A DNA stretch of 64,000 nt, from positions 18,501 through 82,500 of the forward strand of contig CAUYUJ010017983.1 of assembly GCA_963575745.1 (NCBI GenBank), given 5' to 3'. Under the pieces are notes generated by a model, which worked only from the letters and a program-made list of their open reading frames with translations, was not told where the DNA came from and ran no database searches. Shown in pieces: positions 36,076 to 47,039 of this stretch (positions within the stretch are counted from its first letter, which is position 1; every line of letters begins with the position of its first letter). Both the position numbers and the translations under genes were made by a program. This stretch comes from Prorocentrum cordatum (taxonomy: Eukaryota; Sar; Dinophyceae; Prorocentrales; Prorocentraceae).

Positions 36076-38690
36076 ATGACCTGGTTTATGACGCTGATTC
36101 CAGCTACCTGTGGTGGAGCCAGCTTTTTGACGATCATTCCAGGGCACACGAATTCAACATTTCTCCATGCCTTCCGATGGGCAGTCGAATTGGGGCATGC
36201 TGGCCTACACCTTCCTTTGCACTGCCTTCACCACGTGCGTCGGGCCTGTGCGCCCATCCTTACCCACGTGTACTGGAAACGTCACGCTATGACGTTCTCT
36301 TTCGTCCGGCGCAGCCGTCGACCACCGAATTCACGGAACTTACTTGCTATGACTGTGTACATACAACAACTACTACTACTACTACGGAGGGGGAGTGGGA
36401 AGGAGGAGGAGGGTCATCAATCTACGGGACAGACGGGTGACGACGACGACGAGGGAGAGAGATGGAACAGCGGGGCGGGCAGCAGAGGGATTGGAAGAGG
36501 CAGAGGGTGCGTAGCAGTCACCACGACCAGCAAACACAGAGTCACCGCCAGCAGCGTGTGCAGACTCACCTCCACCAGCATGTGCAGACTCACCCTCAGC
36601 AGCGTGTGCAGACTCCCATTCACCGGCATGTGCAGACTCCACTTGTCACCAACCAGCTTGTGCAGACTCACCTCCAGCAGCATGTGCAGACTCACTCCAA
36701 GCAGCGTGTGCAGACTCCACTTGTCACCAACCAGCTTGTGCAGACTCACCTCAAGCAGCATGTGCAGACTCACAGCCAGCAGCGTGTGCAGACTCCACTT
36801 GTCAACAACCAGCTTGTGCAGACTCACCTCCAGCAGCGTGTGCAGACTCACATCCAACAGCGTGTGCAGACTCCACCTTCCACCAACCAGCTTGTGCAGA
36901 CTCACCTCCAGCAGCTTGTGCAGACTCACCTCTAGCAGCTTGTGCAGACTCCACGTTCCACCAATCAGCTTGTGCAGACTCACCTCCAGCAGCATGTGCA
37001 GACTCACATCCAGCAGCATGTGCAGACTCCACGTTCCACCAACCAGCTTGTGCAGACTCACCTCCAGCAGCGTGTGCAGACTCACATCCAACAGCGTGTG
37101 CAGACTCCACCTTCCACCAACCAGCTTGTGCAGACTCACCTCCAGCAGCTTGTGCAGACTCACCTCTAGCAGCATGTGCAGACTCCACGTTCCACCAATC
37201 AGCTTGTGCAGACTCACCTCCAGCAGCATGTGCAGACTCACATCCAGCAGCATGTGCAGACTCCACGTTCCACCAACCAGATTGTGCAGACTCACCTCCA
37301 TCAGCGTGTGCAGACTTCAACTCACCAGCGTGTGCAGACTCCACCTTCCACCAACCAGCATGTGCAGACTCACTCTAAGCAGCTTGCGCAGACTCACCTC
37401 CAGCAGCGTGTGCAGACCTCAATCCACCAGCATGTGCAGACTCCACTTGCCACCCACCGGCGTGTGCAGACTCCCCTCCAGCAGCGCGCGCGGACTCACC
37501 ACCAGCAGCGTGGGTGCCATCCATCGCTGCTACGAGGCATCCCTTTTTGGGCCTTCGGAGGCTCCCCTCGTAGCCACGGCCGGATCCGCCCGAAAAACTG
37601 GAACAGCAAGTGTACCCTATACTACCTTGGCTCTTGTGTTGGACGCAACAGCGGATCTGCTTGCGTACAGACTGTGGCCGTATGCGGGGAAGAGGTTTGG
37701 TGAAGCGAGCAATCTGGGGCCACCACGGACGAACGAGCAGGGCGCACAGACGACGGGAGTGGACTGTGACGAACAACGGTTGGTCATTGAATTCTATAAT
37801 CCCAATGGTCTGGCTGGGACGGGTATTTATGACAATATCCTGGACAGAGGCGCGGATGTCACCGTGGTTTCGGAAACGCACGCTACCACATTTTTGCAGA
37901 AATCCTTGCATAACCGATGCGATACGCACGACGTTATATGGGGCGCACCAGTGCCGGCAAGGTCGTACGCTGGAGTGGCCGTTTTCTGCAAAAAGGGGGC
38001 GGCATGGGCGATGCAGAAGGTCGCCTTTAAGAATAAGGTTTGCGAACAATATGCCGCACAAGGGAGGCTTATGGCGGTACAGATATTCAGGGGTGCTGGG
38101 AAGAGGTCGTTGGTGATTTACGCTATTTACGGTCATGCTGGAGCGCGCTGGGAGCAGCGCAAGCGGAGCCAGACGTGTGCAATGTTACGTGCCGTTGCGG
38201 ATGATGCCCGGATGCGAGGAGGTGTGGCCACCATGATTGGAGGCGATATCAATTTGCAGGTTACGGATGTGCCGGAATTCGTACGGAAAATGGGCAAGGA
38301 GGGCTGGAACGATGCGAACTTATGGGGCAGCAGTGGGCGAAACACGGAGCCTACGTGTGCGAAGGGCGGTGGATCTCGAATCGACTGGGTCTTTGCGAAT
38401 ACAACCGCTTCAGTGCTAATGCGACGGTACGAAGTGCAACCCGGGCTACGAGACAAGGACCATCATTTCGTGAGGCTCGCGGTCGCCTTGCCTATTGCCG
38501 CACAGGTCCACTATATGCCGAAAGTGGTTGGACGGAAGGCCGAATACTGCAGACCGGACGATGGGTATGTGCCGCCGGACTTGGACGCCGATTCAATTAT
38601 CGCGGATCTCCTGACGCACGGGAAGGTGGACGCGGCCCTGGCGAGATGGTGCAGGCGGGCTGAAGCACGCCTGGGGCTTATACCCAGGAA
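36076..38690 (+). CDS. LINE ORF2, N-terminal half: APE-type endonuclease (frameshifted from the RT half)
   Basis: It is in the same frame as ORF1, 27 nt after its TGA. After a poorly conserved start comes a minisatellite-coded stretch (36537-37515, CRLTSSS repeats), then from about 37690 the exonuclease-endonuclease-phosphatase domain: GEASNLGPP, FYNPNGL (Asn), VVSETH (catalytic Glu), YAIYGH (Tyr), GGDINL (Asp, Asn), SRIDWVFA (Asp) and DKDHHFV (Asp-His). All key residues of the APE fold are present. The enzyme would nick the target for primed reverse transcription. At about 38690 the meaningful frame shifts by one base (SLDTEGRITTVTQEEWDTAG follows in the next frame) and shifts again near 38760. 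Confidence 0.85.
36537..37515 (+). repeat. Minisatellite inside LINE ORF2 (24/36-bp units ending GTGCAGACT)
   Basis: About 40 copies of CAGCAGC[GA]TGTGCAGACT-type units with spacers CACCTC, CCACCTTCCACCAAC and similar. A 234-bp block starting near 36942 is repeated at 37176, a recent higher-order duplication. The ORF2 frame stays open across the whole array, while the frame reading VQTHLQQ has stops at about 36933 and 37167. Confidence 0.9.
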
Positions 38691-38771
38691 GTCTGGACAC
38701 GGAGGGCCGCATCACGACTGTGACGCAGGAGGAGTGGGACACGGCAGGGGCAAGGTACGCATGAGGAAGGT

Positions 38772-41700
38772 GTGTGTGTGTTCCCTCCAGAGGGCAAGGG
38801 AGACCCTTCTGCGGCTACGTTGGAGGCACGGAGGCTCGCCAGGAACATCCAACGGTGTGACGAGCTATCGAGAATGGCGAGCTATGGCACGAGAGCCGAC
38901 TGGACCTTTCGCAACATTATCTCGGACTGCACGGCCAGCTCGAATTACGCTGCAACCCAATACCCTGTCCGGATACAGGGCGACACGCCGGCGTCCACCC
39001 AGCAGTCTGCGACGACACGGCCAGAGCAGGCAGAGTTCTGCAGGAAAGTGCAGGATGCTACGATGCATGGGCTGAATCAGAATGCAGTTGGGAAGGTTCG
39101 GGACGTCATGGTGGAGGAGCATCGACGAGTTGTCCGGGAGGCGGAGAGGGCCAGGATACGTGCATGGAAGCGCCGTTTGCAATCGTCGGAGCGGGAGGCG
39201 TACCGATGGGTTAAAGGTGGGAGCAGTACCGGGCCGGATGCCATGAGGATGAAGGACGGCGCATTTACAGCAGACAGGACGGAACAATTGGATGCAGTGC
39301 TCCAGGCGTGGTTACCAATATTACAGAAATACAAAAACACACCGGAGGATGTGGAGGGATTCTTGGGGCATTTTGGGCCGTACTTGAAATCTTCTTCGAT
39401 GGAGCTCTCTCCTTTGAGGTGGACGGACATAGCGCGGGTGGCAGCAGACGCAAAACCATCGGCGTGCAGCCTGGATTCATGGCGACCAGAGGAGCTCAGT
39501 GCACTGGGAAGGTGGTTCCCTTCCTTGTTCCGTGACCTCACAGACATTTTGAATTGGGTTGAGAAGACAGGAGTATGGCCACGAGAATTGCTTAAAGCCT
39601 ACGTTGCTTTGATACCAAAGGATCCGACTCTCACGGAGCCAGCGGCTACAGACTGGAGACCAATCAGTGTGTTGAGTGGGATCTACAGAATATGGAGTGC
39701 AGCCAGGTTCAAAGATTGTCTCCCGTGGCAGGAAAAGTGGGCCCCGGCGACTATGTATGGCTGCCGGCCAGGCCGGAGTGCAGAGGCCATGGCCATGAGC
39801 ATAGCTATGCATATGGAATCTGTGGCGTACGGTGCGGGAGCATACGTGGGTGGCATCAGTTACGATTTTAAAAAAGCTTTTGACCTCATACCTATGGAAA
39901 TTGCACTACAACTTCTGGAACAACGAGGGATGCATCACTGGATACTGGGGCCGTTACGGGGCATGTGCAGTGGCTTACGGAGAGTATTCAAGTTAAAAGG
40001 CTCTGTTGGTGATTGGTTTCAAGCTCATGACGGTATTGTGCAGGGAGATGCTCTCAGTATGATTGCATTGAACAGTATTGTAACATGCATTCTGGAAGCG
40101 TCAGGGGCACATAAGAAGGCTACTACGACAGACAGGTCCTATGCAGACGACATATCTTCTGTGACGGTGGCACCGACGGCGGAGGGAGTACGAGAGGGGA
40201 TACGTGGTTTCCACAGTGTGGTTCGTGCGTATTGCGCCGCTGGAGGTGGGGAACTGAATATGAAGAAGTGCTTTACTTTCGGGGATGTGTGTGCGCAGGG
40301 AGTCCTGGGTAACGAAGTACAGCATCTTACAGAATTTCGCGTTGTAGGCGGATCGCTGGTTGCAAGACCAGGTGCCCTTACCGTTACGGAGCTGGAAAAT
40401 CAGCGAATGGAGAAATGGAAGCTGACAGCAGGGCGCGTGCGCATGGTACCCCGGCCATGGGCAGATCGTGCAAGAATGCTTCGGGCTACCCAGGCGCAGG
40501 CATTTTTCTGTCAGGGCACACACTGCCTTGTCAGTGATGTCTCGGCGCTCCGCAAAGTCAGGACGGTGGTTATGCAGGCTTTATGGAAAACGGACAGCTA
40601 TTCCATGAGTCCGGCATTGACGTTTGCCTTACTGGCTCCTGTACATCTCGACCCAGAATTTGGTGCTGTATACGAGGGGCTACGAACGGTGATGCGCACC
40701 GTGCGGAACCCAGAGGTGGCAACAGTTTTGCGCGCGCGGTTTGGGCAGGTACCTACCGTTCGTCGCGACGGACCTGTGTCGAGGCTGCGTGTGTTGAGCA
40801 GATCACCAGTTTTCGGGCCAGGGATTCAGCACTTGATGGATGGGAACGTGAGGAGCGAGGCGGAGGAGGAGGAATGGCTACATACGTTGAGAGATGCCTG
40901 GCGCAGCGCACTATCGACGCGGCTAGTACGGGACCGGGAGCAGCACTACGCAGGGGCAAGCCACATCGACAGAGAACGCACGATGGCATACCACGACGAG
41001 CTCCAGAGGCTGGCCAACGAGGTCGAGGAGAGGGACCCCGAGGAGGAGGAGGAGGAGGAGGGGGAGGCGGAGACGGCGGGAGACGGCAGCACGGTCTCCA
41101 CCGCGACAGAGACGGCACGCAAGCAGCTTGGCGTGCTTCGCCTAATCCTCGCCGGTGGGCTCATGACGGCAGAGAGGAACGCGAGGCGCCAGAAGGACGG
41201 CAGCGACCGCAAGTGCTTCTGCGGAGCCGAAGAGACTATATTCCATGTCTCGTGGGAGTGCGGAGATTGCGCCTCAGTCCGGGCGCCCGCGCTTCAGGGC
41301 CTGCCGCGCGACGTCGCCCAGCAGCCGATTTGCGTGCGCTACGCGGGCGTGATCCCACGACAGTCGGTGCTGACCCGGCAGCAGGCGCGCACCCTCCAGG
41401 CCATGCTGGTCACCATCTGGTCGAGGCACATCGCCCGGTACCACGAGGGGGAGAAGTTGCGCGGCGTGGAGCTCGGCACGAATGCGGCGCCTGCCCACGA
41501 GAATGGTCACGCGCTGGCCCAGCGACCCGGCGGCAAGCCCGGCGTGTGGTGCCGGAAGTGCGGCAAGTTTGTGGAGAGATTGCAGCACGTGCGCCTCAAG
41601 ATCACGGGCAAGCCGTGCGAGCAGGCGGCCCTGCCGCCAGACCGGTGGCTGATGCAGGAAGGCTACAACAACTCGGCGTCCAGGCTGGACAAGCTGGAGG

Positions 41701-42431
41701 CCGAGCTCAATAGCAAATACAACCGCGGCCAACACGAGCTCCAGTGGAACAGAAAGACTGGCAAGGACATCGGTAGTGAAGACGAGGGCATCATTCGATG
41801 CCTTAAATGCCAGCGCATGTGGCGATGGAAGGATAGGGTGAACAACCTGCCGCGCGTCACGGTGTGCAGAGCGCCGGGAGAGGCCCCAGCACCGGCAGCC
41901 GGTCCCCCGCCGCCGGCAGCGCCGCCGCAGGCGGCAGCCAGCACAGCCGCAGCTTCCGACGCGGCGGCGCCCGGCCGCAGCGGCAGGGGAGGGCGAGGGG
42001 GCAGGGGCGGAGGGCGCAGCCCGAGGCCAACAGGACGAGCAGGAAGAGGAGGAGGCGGAGGAGGAAGAGGCGGAGTCAGTGCAGCCAGAGGCGGAGTCAG
42101 AGGAGGAGAAGGAGGTCGAGGAGGAGGGCGGGCCAAGGGTGGCGGGGCCGCGGCGGGCGGCGCTGCAGCGCCGGCGGCGCAGCCGCAGCAGCAGGCTGCC
42201 CCATCAGCACAGGCTGGGGCAGGCACGAGAGGACGAGGTGGCGGAGGACGAGGAGGCAAGGGAGACGGAGGAGGAGGAGACAGCAGAGGAGGAACCAGAG
42301 GAGGGGGCGGACGCCGGGGAGGCAGAGGAGGGCGAGGAGGAGGAGGAGGAGGAAGGGCAGCAGCACCAGCTTTGCAGCCGGCGGGGAGGAGGGGGAGAGG
42401 ATTCGCCATCCCCAGGAGCGGAGATGGATGA
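38772..42431 (+). CDS. LINE ORF2, C-terminal half: reverse transcriptase with zinc-binding and Gly/Arg-rich tail
   Basis: Continuation of ORF2 in another frame; the start given is the first convenient codon, not an initiation site. RT blocks run in order: LIPKDPTLTEPAATDWRPIS, GCRPGRSAEAMAM, SYDFKKAFDLIP (catalytic Asp), DGIVQGDALSM and SYADDIS with the YADD at 40140-40151. After the thumb region comes an acidic linker (EEEEEEEG, about 41039), then CFCGAEETIFHVSWEC, the C-x-C ... H ... C finger seen after RT in many LINEs, and two further C-x2-C clusters (VWCRKCGKF, IRCLKCQRMW). The last ~150 residues are RGG-like and of low complexity. Two upstream frameshifts mean one full protein would need correction, recoding or sequencing errors. 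Confidence 0.88.
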   Translation: MCVFPPEGKGDPSAATLEARRLARNIQRCDELSRMASYGTRADWTFRNIISDCTASSNYAATQYPVRIQGDTPASTQQSATTRPEQAEFCRKVQDATMHGLNQNAVGKVRDVMVEEHRRVVREAERARIRAWKRRLQSSEREAYRWVKGGSSTGPDAMRMKDGAFTADRTEQLDAVLQAWLPILQKYKNTPEDVEGFLGHFGPYLKSSSMELSPLRWTDIARVAADAKPSACSLDSWRPEELSALGRWFPSLFRDLTDILNWVEKTGVWPRELLKAYVALIPKDPTLTEPAATDWRPISVLSGIYRIWSAARFKDCLPWQEKWAPATMYGCRPGRSAEAMAMSIAMHMESVAYGAGAYVGGISYDFKKAFDLIPMEIALQLLEQRGMHHWILGPLRGMCSGLRRVFKLKGSVGDWFQAHDGIVQGDALSMIALNSIVTCILEASGAHKKATTTDRSYADDISSVTVAPTAEGVREGIRGFHSVVRAYCAAGGGELNMKKCFTFGDVCAQGVLGNEVQHLTEFRVVGGSLVARPGALTVTELENQRMEKWKLTAGRVRMVPRPWADRARMLRATQAQAFFCQGTHCLVSDVSALRKVRTVVMQALWKTDSYSMSPALTFALLAPVHLDPEFGAVYEGLRTVMRTVRNPEVATVLRARFGQVPTVRRDGPVSRLRVLSRSPVFGPGIQHLMDGNVRSEAEEEEWLHTLRDAWRSALSTRLVRDREQHYAGASHIDRERTMAYHDELQRLANEVEERDPEEEEEEEGEAETAGDGSTVSTATETARKQLGVLRLILAGGLMTAERNARRQKDGSDRKCFCGAEETIFHVSWECGDCASVRAPALQGLPRDVAQQPICVRYAGVIPRQSVLTRQQARTLQAMLVTIWSRHIARYHEGEKLRGVELGTNAAPAHENGHALAQRPGGKPGVWCRKCGKFVERLQHVRLKITGKPCEQAALPPDRWLMQEGYNNSASRLDKLEAELNSKYNRGQHELQWNRKTGKDIGSEDEGIIRCLKCQRMWRWKDRVNNLPRVTVCRAPGEAPAPAAGPPPPAAPPQAAASTAAASDAAAPGRSGRGGRGGRGGGRSPRPTGRAGRGGGGGGRGGVSAARGGVRGGEGGRGGGRAKGGGAAAGGAAAPAAQPQQQAAPSAQAGAGTRGRGGGGRGGKGDGGGGDSRGGTRGGGGRRGGRGGRGGGGGGRAAAPALQPAGRRGRGFAIPRSGDG

Positions 42432-42486
42432 GGGCGGCGGCCCAGAGCTGCACGGCCGCGTGCCGGGCTGCTCTGGCAAGTCCCAA

Positions 42487-42506
42487 CTTCTGGGACCCCG
42501 CCGGCT
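42487..42506. repeat. Right target-site duplication of the LINE (20 bp)
   Basis: Perfect copy of 34363-34382; the LHC module 1 codons resume here (FWDPAGF). Confidence 0.95.
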
Positions 42507-45500
42507 TCACGGCGGACGGTAGCACGGAGAATTTCGCCCGCCGGCGCCAGACGGAGCTGAAGCACGGGCGTGTGTCCATGCTGGCGACCATGGGCTACAT
42601 CACCCCAGAGATCACCGGCAAGCTGCCAGGGTACCTGTCGCCGTCCGCGGGCCTGAAGTTCGCGGACATCCCGAACGGGCTCGGCGCGATCTCCAAGGTT
42701 CCCGCGGCGGGCTGGGCGCAGATCGTGGCGTGCGGTGCGTTCTGCGAGCTGTCCCAGGACCAGTCCGCTGGCACCGCTGCTGCGGCGGGTGACTTCGGCT
42801 TCAAGGTGCTGACGTCCAGCGACGCCGCAGAGAAGCAGAAGAAGTTGGCGGCTGAGATCGCCAACGGCCGTCTGGCCATGATGGCGATCATCGGAATGTT
42901 TTTCCAGGACGGCTTGACCGGCTCCGCCTGGGGCGACTGGGCGCTCTACACGGGGTCTCCGTTGCGCGCGTTCGAGAGCGAGCTGGGCGTGCAGGACCCG
43001 GTTGGCTTCTGGGACCCCGCTGGCTTCACGGCGGACGGTAGCACGGAGAATTTCGCCCGCCGGCGCCAGACGGAGCTGAAGCACGGGCGCGTGTCCATGC
43101 TGGCGACCATGGGCTACATCACCCCAGAGATCACCGGCAAGCTGCCAGGGTACCTGTCGCCGTCCGCGGGCCTGAAGTTCGCGGGCATCCCGAACGGGCT
43201 CGGTGCGATCTCCAAGGTTCCCGCGGCGGGCTGGGCGCAGATCGTGGCGTACGGTGCGTTCTGCGAGCTGTCCCAGGACCAGTCCGCTGGCACCGCTGCT
43301 GCGGCGGGTGACTTCGGCTTCAAGGTGCTGACGTCCAGCGACGCCGCAGAGAAGCAGAAGAAGTTGGCGGCTGAGATCGCCAACGGCCGTCTGGCCATGA
43401 TGGCGATCATCGGAATGTTTTTCCAGGACGGCTTGACCGGCTCCGCCTGGGGCGACTGGGCGCTCTACACGGGGTCTCCGTTGCGCGCGTTCGAGAGCGA
43501 GCTGGGCGTGCAGGACCCGGTTGGCTTCTGGGACCCCGCTGGCTTCACGGCGGACGGTAGCACGGAGAATTTCGCCCGCCGGCGCCAGACGGAGCTGAAG
43601 CACGGGCGCGTGTCCATGCTGGCGACCATGGGCTACATCACCCCAGAGATTACTGGCAAGCTGCCAGGGTACCTGTCGCCGTCCGCGGGCCTGAAGTTCG
43701 CGGACATCCCGAACGGGCTCGGTGCGATCTCCAAGGTTCCCGCGGCGGGCTGGGCGCAGATCGTGGCGTACGGTGCGTTCTGCGAGCTGTCCCAGGACCA
43801 GTCCGCTGGCACCGCTGCTGCGGCGGGTGACTTCGGCTTCAAGGTGCTGACGTCCAGCGACGCCGCAGAGAAGCAGAAGAAGTTGGCGGCTGAGATCGCC
43901 AACGGCCGTCTGGCCATGATGGCGATCATCGGAATGTTTTTCCAGGACGGCTTGACCGGCTCCGCCTGGGGCGACTGGGCGCTCTACACGGGGTCTCCGT
44001 TGCGCGCGTTCGAGAGCGAGCTGGGCGTGCAGGCCCCATTCGGTTATTGGGACCCGGCCGGCCTGAGCAAGGACGGCGATACTGAGGCCTTCAAGAGGCG
44101 CCGCGTCACTGAGATCAAGCACGGGCGCGTGTCCATGTGGGCGTGTATGGGCTACATCACCCCTGAGTACTTCAAGTGGCCGGGGTATTGCTCCCCGTCC
44201 AAGGGCCTCAAGTTTGCGGACATCCCCAATGGTCTCGCAGCACCCTCCAAGATTCCAGGCGCGGGATGGGTCCAGATCTTCCTGTTCTGTGGCCTGCTCG
44301 AGAAGGGCCTGTTCGTGTACGACCCATCGAGGGCCCCGGGTGACTATGAAAACGGTGGCGTGCTGGGCGTGCCCAACGGCAGTACTTTGCCTGCTGGGGA
44401 GCTTAAATCCCGCAAGCTGAATGCGGAGATCGCGAATGGAAGGCTGGCGATGATGGCGATCATAGGCATGTTCTATCAGGATGGCTTGACCGGCTCTGCA
44501 TGGGGAGACTGGGCGCTCTACACCGACTCTCCGTTGCGCGCGTTCGAGAGCGAGCTGGGCGTTCAGGACCCAGTTGGCTTCTGGGATCCCGCTGGCTTCA
44601 CGGCGGACGGTAGCACAGAGAATTTCGCCCGCCGGCGCCAGACGGAGCTGAAACACGGGCGCGTGTCAATGCTGGCGACCATGGGCTACATCACCCCAGA
44701 GATCACTGGCAAGCTGCCAGGGTACCTGTCGCCGTCCGCGGGCCTGAAGTTCGCGGACATCCCGAACGGGCTCGGTGCGATCTCCAAGGTTCCCGCGGCG
44801 GGCTGGGCGCAGATCGTGGCGTACGGTGCGTTCTGCGAGCTGTCCCAGGACCAGTCCGCCGGCACCGCTGCCGCGGCGGGCGACTTCGGCTTCAAGGTGC
44901 TGACGTCCAGCGACGCCGCGGAGAAGCAGAAGAAGTTGGCGGCCGAGATCGCCAATGGCCGCCTAGCCATGATGGCGATCATCGGAATGTTTTTCCAGGA
45001 CGGCTTGACCGGCTCTGCCTGGGGCGACTGGGCGCTCTACACGGGGTCTCCGTTGCGCGCGTTCGAGAGCGAGCTGGGCGTGCAGGCCCCTGTGGGCTAC
45101 TGGGATCCCCTTGGCCTGAGCGCCGACGGCGACGCCGACTCCTTCAAGCGGCGCCGGGAGACGGAGCTGAAGCACGGACGGGTGTCGATGCTCGCGACGA
45201 TGGGCTACATCTCCCCCGAGTACTTCAAGTTCGCTGGCTACCTCTCGCCGTCCACCGGTCTGAAGTTCTCGGACGTGCCGAACGGCCTTGGCGCGCTCGC
45301 AAAGGTGCCAGGAGCTGGCATCTGTCAGTGGGTCATCTTTTGCGGGCTGGTGGAGGTCAACTTCGGTTTCGGCGCCTTCAAGCGGGGCAGCGAGCCAGGC
45401 AACTACGGGTGGAGGGCGATCACCTCGACCGACCCCGAGACGAAGCAGAAGAAGCTCAGGGCCGAGCTCGCCAACGGCCGCCTGGCCATGATGGCGATCA

Positions 45501-46519
45501 TCGGCATGTTTTTCCAGGACGGTTTGACCGGCTCTGCCTGGGGCGACTGGGCGCTCTACACGGACTCCCCGCTCCGCGCGTTCGAGAGCGAGCTGGGCGT
45601 GCAGGCTCCCGTGGGCTACTGGGATCCGGCGGGGTACAGCCAGGATGGGGATGCCGAGGCATTCAGGCGCCGCCGTATGACCGAGATCAAGCATGGCCGC
45701 GTCTCCATGATCGCGTGCATCGGCTACATCGTGCCCGAGTACTTCAAGTGGCCAGGGCTCGTGTCGCCCTCGAACGACCTGGCCTTCAGTGACGTGCCGA
45801 ACGGCCTGGCCGCCCTCTCCAAGATCCCCGCTGGAGGTTGGGCTCAGACATTCCTGTTCGCGGGCCTCATCGAGACTGGATACTTCTCGCAGGAGGATGG
45901 CAGAGCTCCCGGGGATTTCGCGAATGCTGGGCCCTTGGGCGTGCCCAACGGAGCTCCCAGCATGACCGATACCGAGGCCAGGAAGACCAAGCTCAACGCC
46001 GAGATTGCGAACGGTCGCCTGGCCATGATGGCGATCATCGGCATGTTCTTCCAGGACGGCCTGACCGGCGCTGCATGGGGTGACTGGGCGCTCTACACGG
46101 ACTCCCCGCTCCGCGCCGAGCCCGTCTCCGTCGCCGCCGCCGCCGCCGCGGCCGCCGCGGCCAAGGGCGCGGTGGCGGCGGGCTCCGCGAAGGCGGCGGG
46201 CGCCATGGCGGCCTCGGGCGCGGCCGCGGGCGCGGGCGTGCTCAGGCAGGGGAAGACGGCGCCTGGCCTGGCCACCAGCTACGAGCCCTTCGGCCCGGGC
46301 CCATTCGACCCCGCGAAGCAGGTGGGGGCGCTCCCGCCGCTCGGCTTCTGGGACCCTGCGGGCCTGTGCACGGACGAGGCCACCTTCCGCAAGTACCGCA
46401 CGGCCGAGATCAAGCACGCCCGCGTGGCCATGATGGCGGCCATCGGCCTCACCGCGGCCCACGGCAACAAGTTCCCGTGGGTCAGCCCGGAGACCCCCTC
46501 CGGCCTGGCGGCCCTGCAG

Positions 46520-46721
46520 GAGTCTAGGTCTCCCAGATGAGGTCCGAGTAGATGGTGTCGGAGGATCGCGCCACGTCGCCGATGCATCCGCGATGCGCCT
46601 CGATGCGGAGCCCAGTTCTCTCCACGCCGACGTCGCCGATGTACCCCCGACGCATCGGCGATGCATCGACGATGCGGCGCGATCTCCTCCGACCCTGGCT
46701 ACCCTGACCCTCCTCTGGGAG
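46520..46721 (+). other. Fold-back intron of LHC copy 3 (202 bp)
   Basis: Same length and inverted-repeat structure as the introns at 4114-4315 and 21130-21331. It is followed by the 318-nt last exon. Confidence 0.7.
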
Positions 46722-47039
46722 GCGTCCAAGGAGCCGGCGGCCGCCCAGGCCTTCGGCATCCTCTTCCTGACGGCGGGGTTCTACGAGCTGAAGTTCTGGA
46801 CCGAGAGCGAGTCGAGGGCTCCCGGCGACTTCGGCGACCCCGCAGGGTGGACGACCACCTTCGGAGGCGTCCAGTTCGACGACGAGCTCCGCAATCGCGA
46901 GCTCAACAACGGCCGCTTCTCGATGTTCGCAGTCATCGGGATCCTGGTGGCGGAGCAGTGGACCGGCCTGGACGGGGTTGACCAGTTCGATGCCGCCATG
47001 AAGCGATGGCAGGGGATGGGCGGTTTCGAGAACTTCTGA

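Larger units (their letters stand above)
34383..42486 (+). mobile_element. LINE-like non-LTR retrotransposon (8,104 bp)
   Basis: The offset between copies 2 and 3 rises from 17,266 before the insert to 25,390 after it: exactly 8,104 plus the 20-bp duplication. The element carries ORF1, an APE-type endonuclease, a reverse transcriptase, a zinc-binding segment and a Gly/Arg-rich tail, in sense orientation to the LHC gene. There is no poly-A tail and there are no LTRs; the 3' end is AAGTCCCAA. A 20-bp duplication fits target-primed reverse transcription. It is nearly full length, because ORF1 is present. Confidence 0.93.
34016..47039 (+). pseudogene. LHC polyprotein copy 3, split by a LINE (exon pieces 34016-34382, 42507-46519, 46722-47039)
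   Basis: The start encodes the same presequence as copy 2 (one Ala to Val change, LAAFVACLA) and the first ten residues of module 1 (DPVGFWDPAG). The LINE then intervenes; module 1 resumes after the duplicated target and modules 2-8 are open to the intron. Read through, the 5' part stops after about 137 codons. Module differences from copy 2 are few, for example IVACGAF for IVAYGAF, FAGIPNG for FADIPNG and AAPSKIPG for AALSKIPG. Without the LINE and one 20-bp duplicate the gene would be intact, so the disruption is recent. The downstream part is in frame with an open stretch from about 41864 inside the LINE, probably by chance. Confidence 0.9.
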
